A stretch of 64,000 nt of DNA from UBA7957 sp965224675 (GTDB lineage Bacteria; Pseudomonadota; Gammaproteobacteria; Granulosicoccales; Granulosicoccaceae): the NCBI GenBank assembly GCA_965224675.1, contig CBDDAA010000004.1, forward strand, positions 1,488,001-1,552,000. Reading direction: 5' to 3'. Below are positions 18,226 to 26,539 of the stretch, piece by piece. The notes below the pieces were generated by a model, which ran no database searches, was not told the DNA's origin, and was given only the letters and a program-made list of their open reading frames with translations. Both the position numbers and the translations under genes were made by a program. The number at the start of each line of letters is the position of its first letter. The first letter of the stretch is position 1.

Positions 18226-18254
18226 ATCACCCCGAAAAGAGATCTCGGGGTGAT
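18226..18254 (+). terminator. Hairpin terminator of glyA
   Basis: A perfect 10-bp stem, ATCACCCCGA pairing with TCGGGGTGAT, closes a 9-base loop 6 bases after the glyA stop. It is followed by AATTTA rather than a long T run, so it is a good but not classic intrinsic terminator. Confidence 0.75.
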
Positions 18255-18345
18255 AATTTAAGGTAGCAGCCTGTAGAAAATGGTTTGCCATTCCCTGCGG
18301 ACTGCGCTTTGCGCTCGCGTTTTTACTGGCTTTCTAAATGTACAC

Positions 18346-18364
18346 CTTGTATGAAACACTACAC
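18346..18364 (+). repeat. Dispersed 19-bp repeat, copy 1
   Basis: CTTGTATGAAACACTACAC. Near-identical copies are at 33616-33634 and, inverted, at 62549-62567; the consensus is YTTGTATGAAWCRCTACAC. It lies in the otherwise empty gap between glyA and the convergent gene ending at 18383. Confidence 0.6.
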
Positions 18365-18382
18365 GAGTAGGTAAAAAACAGT

Positions 18383-18796
18383 TTAATTCTCCGGTACACC
18401 TTGCCAGAGCATCTTGTAACCCAGCTCATAGGTTTCATCACAAAAATTAGCTAATTCGCTAAATTTTTCCTTAAAGAGTTTGTCCGCATGTGAGGTTTCA
18501 TGCTGCTCAAATGACTTCCAGTAAGTGACAATGGCCAGTTCGCCCTGTTTGATCTTGGCAGCGGTGGCGTTTTCATCGGGGGCCTGTCCGATTGAACCTT
18601 CTTCAGAGACAAATCCTGCGTACTTAAATACCTGCCCGGCGATAAAACCGCCGCTGTCATCGCCGTAATTATTCTTGACTACATTGCACATTTCGCCGAG
18701 TACCAGCTCTACATCTTCGACAGTTACACCGTCTTTAAGATCGACCACGTTAAACATCATGACACAGCCAAAAGGAATTTCTATGGGGTGAAACAT
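18383..18796 (-). CDS. Conserved hypothetical protein, probable dimeric alpha/beta-barrel
   Basis: A 137-residue protein that I do not recognise with confidence. The stretch GELAIVTYWKSFEQHETSHADKLFKEKF has the pattern of antibiotic-biosynthesis-monooxygenase (ABM) or related dimeric ferredoxin-like folds, where a WxS strand is followed by a histidine-containing helix. No signal peptide or membrane segment. It is upstream of nothing obvious; the TAXI binding protein gene lies 60 bases away on the same strand and is transcribed toward it, so the two may share a transcript. Confidence 0.55.
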   Translation of the reverse strand: MFHPIEIPFGCVMMFNVVDLKDGVTVEDVELVLGEMCNVVKNNYGDDSGGFIAGQVFKYAGFVSEEGSIGQAPDENATAAKIKQGELAIVTYWKSFEQHETSHADKLFKEKFSELANFCDETYELGYKMLWQGVPEN

Positions 18797-18855
18797 TTAA
18801 AATCTCCTTCCGAGAAAAATTTGTAGTTGTTTATTTTATAGAGGCGTTTGATAGT

Positions 18856-19698
18856 TTACTCAGGTGGAAACAAACGCGTCCGATTGTTAATCAAAACGTC
18901 CGCCACATCATCGAGCATGTCGTCATTGGCTGATTTGCTGGCGATGACTACGGAGTCCATGCAAATTGTATTGACTTCCTGATCGTTTAAAAGACCCTTT
19001 TTAACATCGGGTTTTTCAAAGCGATAGATGGCTTTTCCAAGTCCTTCATGCTTGTCGTTTAGATCCCAATCGTTGACGTTAATCAACTTGAGCTGATCGT
19101 TATTAAGTACGGTTTTCAGGTAACGCTGGTCAAGATTTTCAGGATTATTAACCCATAGAAAGGCATTGACATCGCCATCGGGTTGGCTGGCTATCTGGGA
19201 AAGCAGTTGCATACCGCCTTTATAGATCGTTTGTGATTTTGCATATTTGGGATTTAAATCACGCATAAATTCCCAGGTAACCGCTGCACCTGAGCCACGC
19301 TTTTGCACAGCGATTTTACCTTTGTCGGTTTGTAAATCCCCCTCGTCATCAATCGGGCCGTCAGTATTGACAGCAATGTAAACACACTCAGGGAACAGGT
19401 TGCCCAAAACCGACAGTTGTTTTGATTTTTCCGGATTGCGATTCATCCACCACGCCAGTGCGTCAAGTTGAGTAAAACCCAGGGCAGCCTCACCCTTGGC
19501 AACCCGATCAATATTTTCCACCGAACCTTTACTTTTCAGAACTTTTGTCTCGTAGTCATATTCCTGTAAAATACTTGAGAGCTGTTGTCCGGTTGCGTAA
19601 TAAGAACCACCGCGACCGCCCGTACTGATAACGACTTCAGCCGCCAGGGCATTTATTGAGGCGTTAATCATAAATAGGGTTAAGAGTGCCGTTTTCAT
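18856..19698 (-). CDS. TAXI-family TRAP transporter solute-binding protein
   Basis: A 280-residue protein. Residues 1-19 are a signal peptide ending in NALAAEV, then ISTGGRGGSYYATGQQL, the typical first strand and loop of TAXI binding proteins, and SKGSVENIDRVAKGEAALGFTQLDAL, the usual second segment. It should be periplasmic and deliver an organic anion, often glutamate-like, to a TRAP permease. No TRAP membrane subunit is in the window, so it is an orphan or works with a distant permease. Start is the ATG at 19698. Confidence 0.85.
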   Translation of the reverse strand: MKTALLTLFMINASINALAAEVVISTGGRGGSYYATGQQLSSILQEYDYETKVLKSKGSVENIDRVAKGEAALGFTQLDALAWWMNRNPEKSKQLSVLGNLFPECVYIAVNTDGPIDDEGDLQTDKGKIAVQKRGSGAAVTWEFMRDLNPKYAKSQTIYKGGMQLLSQIASQPDGDVNAFLWVNNPENLDQRYLKTVLNNDQLKLINVNDWDLNDKHEGLGKAIYRFEKPDVKKGLLNDQEVNTICMDSVVIASKSANDDMLDDVADVLINNRTRLFPPE

Positions 19699-19831
19699 AG
19701 GTTAAGATCCTCAAGTGTAATATTGATTTAACGTGTGTGGTTCTACACGCTTGTTATTAACAATAATCTGGGGATAACAATAAAGGAATTCAATTCCTGT
19801 ATATTACAGCAATGATAAGCGGAGTTTGAGT

Positions 19832-20317
19832 ATGCATGAAACCTTCGAAACACCACTGGCTTTTCCGTTGCAAAAAGTACTGCCCGAGTGGACTGATTAC
19901 AACGGACACATGAACACTGCTTATTATATGTTGGCGTTTGACAATTGTGTGGATATTTTGTTAAACCGATTACAAATAGGCCCAGATCAGTTGCAACAAT
20001 CACAGTGCTCCGCTTTTGTGTTGGAGACACATATCAACTACATCCGGGAAGTGTTCGAAAATGAGCCATTGCAATTGACCGCTTTCTTACTCGATCATAA
20101 TCATAAGCGATTCCACTATTACCTCGAAATGCACCACGCAAAAGAGGGCCACTTAATTGCCACCACTGAGCAACTGGCCATTCATGTTGATATGAAACAG
20201 CGTAAATCCTGTGCGATGCCGCAAATAACACAAGCACTTTTAGCGGCAATGGCATCTGCTCATAAAGGCTTGGCTAATAGAAAATACATTGGCCGGGTTG
20301 TCGGCATATCCCGGTGA
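19832..20317 (+). CDS. Hot-dog fold acyl-CoA thioesterase
   Basis: I chose the ATG at 19832, 7 bases after GGAG, over a TTG two codons earlier; the product has 161 residues. The motif PEWTDYNGHMNTAYYMLAFD holds the DxxGHxN signature of 4-hydroxybenzoyl-CoA thioesterase-like hot-dog enzymes. Similar proteins occur with carnitine and quaternary amine degradation genes, where they release or recycle acyl-CoA intermediates. The amine-dehydrogenase-like gene starts 3 bases after the stop, a tight operon. The actual acyl substrate is unknown. Confidence 0.8.
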   Translation: MHETFETPLAFPLQKVLPEWTDYNGHMNTAYYMLAFDNCVDILLNRLQIGPDQLQQSQCSAFVLETHINYIREVFENEPLQLTAFLLDHNHKRFHYYLEMHHAKEGHLIATTEQLAIHVDMKQRKSCAMPQITQALLAAMASAHKGLANRKYIGRVVGISR

Positions 20318-20320
20318 TGT

Positions 20321-22333
20321 GTGCGTAATTCACGTTATGATATTTTATTTGAATCGGTAAATATCGGTCCGGTTACCGCGAAAAACCGTTTTTATCAAGT
20401 GCCACACTGTTGCGGTATGGGCCACACATCGCCAAAATCTGTATCAGCTATTCGTGCGATGAAAGCAGAAGGCGGCTGGGCAGTGGTCTGTACCGAAGAA
20501 ACTGAGATTCACCATACCAGTGACATAGCCCCGGCTCTGGAAGGGCGGCTGTGGGATGATAGCGACATTGCGCCTTACCGTGAAAAAACCGAGGCTATTC
20601 ACGAACACGGTGCATTGGCCGGGATTGAGCTGTGCCACAACGGTTTTCATGCGCCGAATATGTATTCACGCGAAGTGCCACTTGCGCCATCGAATACCCT
20701 GGTTGATTGGGGCGCACCGATAATTGCCCGGGCAATGGATAAAACCGATATTGCCAATATGCGTCGTTGGTATGTAAACGCAGCAAAACGCGCTCAGGCA
20801 GCGGGTTTTGATATTATTTATGTGTATGCCGGTCACGATATGTCACTGTTGCACCACTTTATTTCAAAGCGCCATAACCGGCGGATTGATGAATATGGAG
20901 GCAGCCTGCAAAACCGCCTGCGCTTATTTCGTGAGGTAATGTCTGAAACCAAAGAAGCCGTTGGTGACACCTGTGCGATAGCTGTTCGACTTGCTGTGGA
21001 TGAGCTGTTGGGTAACGAGGGGTTAACCGCAGAAGGTGAGGGTTACGAGATTGTTGCCTTACTTGCAGAGCAACCCGATCTTTGGGATGTGAATATTTCC
21101 GCCTGGGAAAATGACTCTCAGACTGCACGATTTTCAGAACAAGGCTACCAGGAACAGTATATTTCTTTTGTGAAAAAACTGACCAGCAAGCCGGTTGTGA
21201 GGGTTGGGCGATATACTTCACCCGATTCGATGGTGGGTTTGATTACAAATGGCGTTATGGATTTTATTGGCGCTGCCCGGCCATCAATTGCTGATCCCTT
21301 TATGCCAAATAAAATTGCACAAGGTCAAGAAGACGATATTCGTGAGTGCATTGGTTGCAATATATGTGTAGCTTCTGACAACACGTCTACACCCATTCGC
21401 TGTACCCAAAACCCAACCATGGGTGAAGAATGGCGCAAAGGCTGGCATCCTGAAATAATTGCACCAATTAAAAAGACAACAAACGTTCTTATCATTGGCG
21501 GTGGTCCCGCAGGGCTTGAGGCTGCAAGAGCCTTGGGCCAGCGTGGTTGTCATGTCACCCTTGCAGAAAAGAATGTATTTTGGGGCGGGCGGGTAGTGGC
21601 TGAATCCGCTTTGCCGGGTCTTGCCGCCTGGGCGCGTGTACGTGATTGGCGATTGGGTCAACTGCAAAAAATGTCTAATGTTGAGATGTATCTTGCCAGT
21701 ACAATGAACGCAGATGATATTCTGGACTTCGACGCCGAGCAGATTATTCTTGCTACCGGCAGTCGATGGACCACTCAGGGGTTTGCAGGTGACTGTACGT
21801 ACTTAACCCCTGACGATATTATGGCCGATTGTTTACCAGACAAATATAGTCGGGCAGTGATTTACGATCTTGAAGGCTTTTATATGGGCGCACTGATTGC
21901 TGAAAAATGTGCCAAGGCCGGGATTGATACAAGTTATGTTACACCTGCCAGCCTGGTTTCGACCTGGTTGAGCAATACACTTGAGCAACACCGGGTGCAG
22001 AAACGCCTGTTGGATTATGGCGTAAAAATACTTTGTAATCTGAATTTTAAAAAAGCGCTATCGGATGAAATTTTACTATCCTGCATCTTTACCGGCAAGC
22101 CAACAAATCTTGCGTGCGATGTACTTATTCCAGTGGGGATCAGGGTGCCGGAAGATGCTTTATGGCAGCAATTAAAAGGCTTGTCTGGCAACAAGCAAAT
22201 ATCTGTTACCCGTGTGGGTGATTGTCTGGCTCCAGCAACTATAGCTGCAGCGGTCTATTCAGGACACAAGTTTGCCCGGGAGGTTGGTGAAGATATTGAC
22301 GTTGATCGACCGCCGTTTAGGCGTGAACGGTGA
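20321..22333 (+). CDS. Trimethylamine-dehydrogenase-family iron-sulfur flavoprotein
   Basis: A 670-residue protein of the TMADH/dimethylglycine/histamine dehydrogenase family. Residues 1-340 are an OYE-type barrel binding FMN; Cys30 in YQVPHC matches the TMADH cysteine that holds FMN covalently. Tyr169, His172 and Asp265 match the TMADH catalytic set. The 4Fe-4S ligands are Cys343, Cys346, Cys349 and Cys361. Residues 388 on form a nucleotide-binding domain (VLIIGGGPAGLEAARALG). The aromatic bowl that holds trimethylamine is only partly kept: the Tyr60 position is Glu, the Trp264 counterpart is Trp262, and Trp355 is absent, so the substrate should differ. Start is GTG. Downstream are an MFS permease and a VOC protein. 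Confidence 0.88.
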   Translation: MRNSRYDILFESVNIGPVTAKNRFYQVPHCCGMGHTSPKSVSAIRAMKAEGGWAVVCTEETEIHHTSDIAPALEGRLWDDSDIAPYREKTEAIHEHGALAGIELCHNGFHAPNMYSREVPLAPSNTLVDWGAPIIARAMDKTDIANMRRWYVNAAKRAQAAGFDIIYVYAGHDMSLLHHFISKRHNRRIDEYGGSLQNRLRLFREVMSETKEAVGDTCAIAVRLAVDELLGNEGLTAEGEGYEIVALLAEQPDLWDVNISAWENDSQTARFSEQGYQEQYISFVKKLTSKPVVRVGRYTSPDSMVGLITNGVMDFIGAARPSIADPFMPNKIAQGQEDDIRECIGCNICVASDNTSTPIRCTQNPTMGEEWRKGWHPEIIAPIKKTTNVLIIGGGPAGLEAARALGQRGCHVTLAEKNVFWGGRVVAESALPGLAAWARVRDWRLGQLQKMSNVEMYLASTMNADDILDFDAEQIILATGSRWTTQGFAGDCTYLTPDDIMADCLPDKYSRAVIYDLEGFYMGALIAEKCAKAGIDTSYVTPASLVSTWLSNTLEQHRVQKRLLDYGVKILCNLNFKKALSDEILLSCIFTGKPTNLACDVLIPVGIRVPEDALWQQLKGLSGNKQISVTRVGDCLAPATIAAAVYSGHKFAREVGEDIDVDRPPFRRER

Positions 22334-22383
22334 TTTGATCTTGACATATAAATACAAGTTTAATTTATTGCCTGGATTAGTTA

Positions 22384-23826
22384 GTGATCGAATCTTCTGA
22401 GGTCGGCGCAAGCTGGAGTGAAATTCTAACCCGCGAATACGCCGCGAAAATAGCCACCTTGCTGCTTGCAGTTTGGTTGCACGCAGCAAACTCGATGTTA
22501 ACGGCAACGACGATGCCAAGTGCCGTTGACGAGGTCGGTGGACTCAACCTTATCAGTTGGACTTTTGCACTTTACTTGGTTGGGTCGATTACTGCCGGTG
22601 CCAGCGTAAGTATATGGGTCAGCAAATATGGTCTAAGATCGATTATGATTCGTTCTGCACTGGTCTATGCAATAGGCTGTGTGGTCTGTGCGATGGCACC
22701 AAACATGCCGATCATTCTGGTCGGTCGTACACTACAAGGCTTAGGCGGCGGAAGTTTGGTTGCGCTAGTGTATATTTCACAGGATCGATTTTTTCCCAAT
22801 CGATTTGTACCCAAAATAGTCGCCTGTATTTCTGTCGTATGGATGATATCGGCATTTTCTGGGCCGATGATAGGCGGGGCATTTGCAACCTGGGGTTTGT
22901 GGCGATATGCCTATTGGGTGTTCGCATTGCAGGCTGTTTTATTGATGTTGGCGATTCAAATATTATTGGCGCAGGAAAAAGATAAATTAACTTTTAAAAC
23001 GGCGCAATTTCCCATAGTGCGATTGTTACTACTGGCCGCTTCGATTCTGATGGTTTCTATGGCGGGTGCCGAATTTGATCGTATAATTTCACCGCTTTTA
23101 GTAGTGCTGGGTGGTTTGTCATTGGGTTTTTTTCTACTGCGTGACAAAACTGCAACCTCGGCGCGTATGTTGCCACTCGATACCACAGATTTATCGCATG
23201 TTATTGGCAATGGGGTATTGGCCACTTTTTTACTTTGTCTTAGCATTATGTCGTTCCTCGTATACGGCCCATTGATACTGATTAAACTCTACGGTATGAC
23301 GCCGTTTGAAGCCGGTTTAGTTGTTTTGCTGGAATCGCTCTCCTGGGGAAGTGCGGCGATTTTGTTTTCAGGCACGCACCCTGAAAATGAGGCTCGCTTG
23401 ATTCGACGAGGCAGTGCACTTGTCGTCATCGGCTTGATGGGTATGGCATTGGTGTTGCCTCATGGGCCGATCTGGGCAATTGTTTTGATTATCATTTTGA
23501 GTAACGCCGGATTTGGAATGATGTGGGGGTTTATTATCAAGCGTATTATCGGCGGCGCCGCTGCAAATGAAAAAGACCGTGCAGCGTCACTGGTGCCAAT
23601 CACACAACAGACGGGTTTTGCACTTGGAGCGGCGCTCGCCGGTTTGGTTGCCAACAGTCTGGGAATGAGTGAGGATATGAGCGCAGAAGGCATGCGACGG
23701 GTCAGCTTTTGGTTATTTGCCGGTTTTGTTCCAATCGCAGTGCTGGGCAACCTCATCGCATGGCGTTTTGTAGGCACAAGTGAAGCAGCAAATTATAAAT
23801 TAAGTGGAAAAGGCGGCGATGAATGA
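22384..23826 (+). CDS. MFS transporter, drug:H+ antiporter type
   Basis: A 480-residue membrane protein with 12-14 hydrophobic segments. It shows the DHA2-like pattern: TMPSAVDEVGGLNLISWTFALYL in TM1-2, then SKYGLRSIMIRSA in loop 2-3 and GRTLQGLGGGSL in TM4. Start is GTG at 22384, 50 bases after the dehydrogenase stop, and no better start is seen. Gene order suggests it moves the substrate or product of the upstream dehydrogenase, though multidrug export is an alternative. Confidence 0.85.
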   Translation: MIESSEVGASWSEILTREYAAKIATLLLAVWLHAANSMLTATTMPSAVDEVGGLNLISWTFALYLVGSITAGASVSIWVSKYGLRSIMIRSALVYAIGCVVCAMAPNMPIILVGRTLQGLGGGSLVALVYISQDRFFPNRFVPKIVACISVVWMISAFSGPMIGGAFATWGLWRYAYWVFALQAVLLMLAIQILLAQEKDKLTFKTAQFPIVRLLLLAASILMVSMAGAEFDRIISPLLVVLGGLSLGFFLLRDKTATSARMLPLDTTDLSHVIGNGVLATFLLCLSIMSFLVYGPLILIKLYGMTPFEAGLVVLLESLSWGSAAILFSGTHPENEARLIRRGSALVVIGLMGMALVLPHGPIWAIVLIIILSNAGFGMMWGFIIKRIIGGAAANEKDRAASLVPITQQTGFALGAALAGLVANSLGMSEDMSAEGMRRVSFWLFAGFVPIAVLGNLIAWRFVGTSEAANYKLSGKGGDE

Positions 23827-23853
23827 AATTTGCAGTAAAATAATGCTATTGTT

Positions 23854-24495
23854 ATGACTCTTGAATTAGATCATTTATTTATTCTCACTGACCCGGGCGC
23901 ACCAAGTGCCGAGCTTTTAATCAATATCGGACTAATCGAGGGAACCCGTAATGATCATCCTGGTCAGGGCACCGCGAATCGTCGTTTTTTCTTCTCAAAT
24001 GCTGTGCTTGAGCTTCTTTACCTGCGTGATGTGAGCGAGGCGGCCAATAGCCGGGCCAGCCGATTGCGCTTTCAGGAACGTGCAAACAATACAAATGCAT
24101 CACCGTTCGGTTTGATATCAAAGACCGTTGCTGGAACAACCGTCGAACCTTTTCCTGGATGGAGATACTGTCCGCCTTACTTTCAAGCTGATCAGTGCTT
24201 TCACGTTGGCGAGAACTCTGATCTTCTCGAAGAGCCGCTTTGCATTTGCATGCCACAAAGTATGCCACTACCGAAGCCGCAACGTCAGCCCGAGAACCCA
24301 CTTATGACGCTTTCTGAAGTTCGCATTAGCGTACCAATTACCCGACCTTCATCGACGTTACAGACATTTGCAAAAAATCAACTTATTTCATTGCAGCTTA
24401 ACAAACCACATGGAATGGAACTAATATTCAACGAAGCGAGGGAAGGCCGGTCAAAGGAATTGATGCCCGAATTGCCGTTGCTTATTCGTTGGTAG
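23854..24495 (+). CDS. VOC/glyoxalase-like protein
   Basis: A 213-residue protein. The N-terminus (LELDHLFILTDPGAPSAELLINIGL) and NRRFFFSNAVLELLYLRD fit the first beta-alpha-beta module of the vicinal-oxygen-chelate superfamily, with His7 and Glu57 as likely metal ligands. A second half is less clear. It starts 27 bases after the MFS gene, so it is likely the last gene of the thioesterase-dehydrogenase-permease operon. Reaction unknown. Confidence 0.65.
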   Translation: MTLELDHLFILTDPGAPSAELLINIGLIEGTRNDHPGQGTANRRFFFSNAVLELLYLRDVSEAANSRASRLRFQERANNTNASPFGLISKTVAGTTVEPFPGWRYCPPYFQADQCFHVGENSDLLEEPLCICMPQSMPLPKPQRQPENPLMTLSEVRISVPITRPSSTLQTFAKNQLISLQLNKPHGMELIFNEAREGRSKELMPELPLLIRW

Positions 24496-24708
24496 TGGGC
24501 TTACAGTATGGTTGAGTGTTTTTGACAACCAGTATCTGAGCAATTTAGACTAGAAACTGATAGGGGTCTACCATTGAATTTTGCAATATACAAATATTAA
24601 TATGGCATTACATCATGTCAAAGTCACCAAGAATCGAATATATGGAAGTCAGTTGTTCGAAAGTTTGAGAAGTCTTGTATATTGTAAAATAGGGTTGACC
24701 CCTCATAC
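24496..24708. other. Intergenic region upstream of IS4 remnant
   Basis: About 210 AT-rich bases between the VOC gene and the truncated IS end. I see no open frame, hairpin or repeat of note. Confidence 0.4.
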
Positions 24709-24904
24709 CTTTACTTGCTTTTGGCTTTTATCAAGTTCCAGTCAAAAATAAAGAAAAGTATGCAGCAAATGCTGCGCTTATTGCAGCTAAATTTATTCGA
24801 AAAACGAGATCTGATGGCCTTGCTACGGGGTGAGCCGATACATAATCATCGGATCAATATTAATCAGCTGGCTTTGTTGTGAAAGTTAACGGGACAGCAG
24901 TGAT
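24709..24904 (+). mobile_element. IS4-family insertion sequence remnant, second copy
   Basis: These bases repeat 7362-7557 in opposite orientation with essentially no difference. They encode the last 56 or so residues of an IS4-family transposase (QLNLFEKRDLMALLRGEP, then INQLALL and a stop at 24882) and the element end GTTAACGGGACAGCAGTGAT. Sequence upstream of 24709 is unrelated, so this copy is cut more deeply than the first. The protease gene starts 27 bases beyond the end. Confidence 0.85.
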
Positions 24905-24930
24905 GATTTATTTATTTCTTAGTGGTGAAT

Positions 24931-26001
24931 ATGAATAGCTCGTACTTTAAGGAAAAGATATGTAAAGAGATGCATGATCTAGTGTTTCAGTTATTCCTAT
25001 TTCTGATTAAGTACGGCGTTCCTTCAAAACCTGATTCCAAGGAGTGCCGTTCCTTCGCGATGGAGATAGGCTTTGTTGATGGAGAAGAACTGGAATTATT
25101 TGTGGCTACTGGGTTAGTGAGTAGTCACCAAATTCAGAGTTTCCTAAGTTACAAAGCTGGACAACTACAGGCACCTATACCATTTGGTTTTACCAACCAT
25201 TGTATTGATCGATTATTGTATTTCGGGTTTTTAGAAGCCTATCACGTCTCAGGCCTACCTCCAGTGTATAAGCGCTCACAAGATCCCCTAGAAAAAATAC
25301 CTGTAGATAGCTTCTGGACAGCGATATTTGGTTTGCCTTTTATGATACGAAGTGTGTCAGAACAAACTTTTTTAGTGTCTGTAGAGAATCAAGGAAATTA
25401 TCATTCGGGTACCGCATTTCTGACATATAGAGAGTTTGAAAAAAGGAAATATCTTTTTTTAGTAACAAATAAACATATAGTTGACCCAGACCAATGGAAA
25501 ATTGTGGAAATAGTAAATCACTACGGTAAAGTGATCCCTGCTGAGTCGGTATCAGGTGTAATATGCCACGACTCTCAGGATCTTGCCCTTATTCCTTTCG
25601 GCTGGCATGACAATAATGAACGTCCGGGCTTGGCCGAAATAGCTCAAAATGAACCTAGTATGCTTACTGATATCTTCACTGTTGGTTATCCATCCGTTGG
25701 ATACTCCAAAAGTCGGGGGGCACTTGCTCATTCTGGACAGGTAAATGGTTATGTTAAACTTTTAGATGACAGAGACGCTATGATCATTTCTGCCGATGTT
25801 GCACCAGGAAATAGCGGTTGCCCAGTTGTAAATGAATTGGGTATAGTTGTCGGTATGGTCACTGAAGACTTAGAGGGGCTGAAACTAAAAGAATATTCTG
25901 ACGATGATTCCAAGATTAGAGCTAGTATTCACCATTCGGCGATTCCTTGCGCCATCATTAATAACTTCTTAGATAAAACTATGAATAGATTTTTAGGATA
26001 G
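24931..26001 (+). CDS. Trypsin-like serine protease with unrecognised N-terminal domain
   Basis: A 356-residue protein counted from the ATG at 24931; a GTG at 24922 is also possible, and neither has a good ribosome site. Residues 150-330 are a chymotrypsin/trypsin-fold peptidase with His182 in VTNKHIV, Asp217 in SQDLALI and Ser295 in APGNSGCPV. Residues 1-140 are mostly helical and match nothing I know; they contain two similar-looking helical blocks rich in Phe and Glu. No signal peptide, so the enzyme should be cytoplasmic. Fused or paired trypsin-like domains occur in bacterial conflict systems; that role is inference. It stands alone between an IS remnant and a decayed repeat region. Confidence 0.78.
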   Translation: MNSSYFKEKICKEMHDLVFQLFLFLIKYGVPSKPDSKECRSFAMEIGFVDGEELELFVATGLVSSHQIQSFLSYKAGQLQAPIPFGFTNHCIDRLLYFGFLEAYHVSGLPPVYKRSQDPLEKIPVDSFWTAIFGLPFMIRSVSEQTFLVSVENQGNYHSGTAFLTYREFEKRKYLFLVTNKHIVDPDQWKIVEIVNHYGKVIPAESVSGVICHDSQDLALIPFGWHDNNERPGLAEIAQNEPSMLTDIFTVGYPSVGYSKSRGALAHSGQVNGYVKLLDDRDAMIISADVAPGNSGCPVVNELGIVVGMVTEDLEGLKLKEYSDDDSKIRASIHHSAIPCAIINNFLDKTMNRFLG

Positions 26002-26539
26002 ACACAACTTTTTAACAACCTATCATTCAACCAATACCACGTGCTAAACGAACGCAAATCAAGGAAGAGCACAATGAGGTTTTAGTACTGGCAGGTCGCT
26101 GTGTTGTTACCGTGAACTGGGTCAGTGATGATCTCACCAGTCACCGTCGGTAGCCTCTTCGAGGACAGGCACTAAATAGAGTCGATTACTTTTCGAGGAC
26201 AGGCACTAAATTGAATGACTTTTCAAAATTATTAAATCTTATTAAATCTTATTAAATCTTATAAAAACAAGTAATTAAATTTTTATTTACAAGTTATTTA
26301 TGAGATTTAGTAGAGTGCCTGTCCTTTCCATGTGTTGCTCATGTCTGCACTTGCAGTATTTCATCGACGAAATTCCGGGACAGGCACTTCTCAATACTCA
26401 ATAAACTACTTGAGGAAAACGGCGTATCTATCTCTCATAACGTTATCGAAGAGCAGGGCAATTCATAGTCGAGTGCCTGTACACGTTGTTGCAGTAAGAT
26501 AACGTTTGCAGCTCCTTTATCTGAAGACTATTTGCTTCG
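26002..26539. repeat. Decayed intergenic stretch with GGACAGGCAC repeats
   Basis: Five occurrences of the GTGCCTGTCC core or its complement: GAGGACAGGCACT at 26161 and again at 26195, GTGCCTGTCC at 26315, GGGACAGGCAC at 26377 and a variant at 26473. Three perfect 10-bp units ATTAAATCTT run from 26231 to 26260. Two short open fragments, about 26050-26154 (EEHNEVLVLAGRCVV) and 26390-26469 (LEENGVSISHNVIEEQGNS, then stop), look like pieces of lost genes but I cannot name them. Confidence 0.65.
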
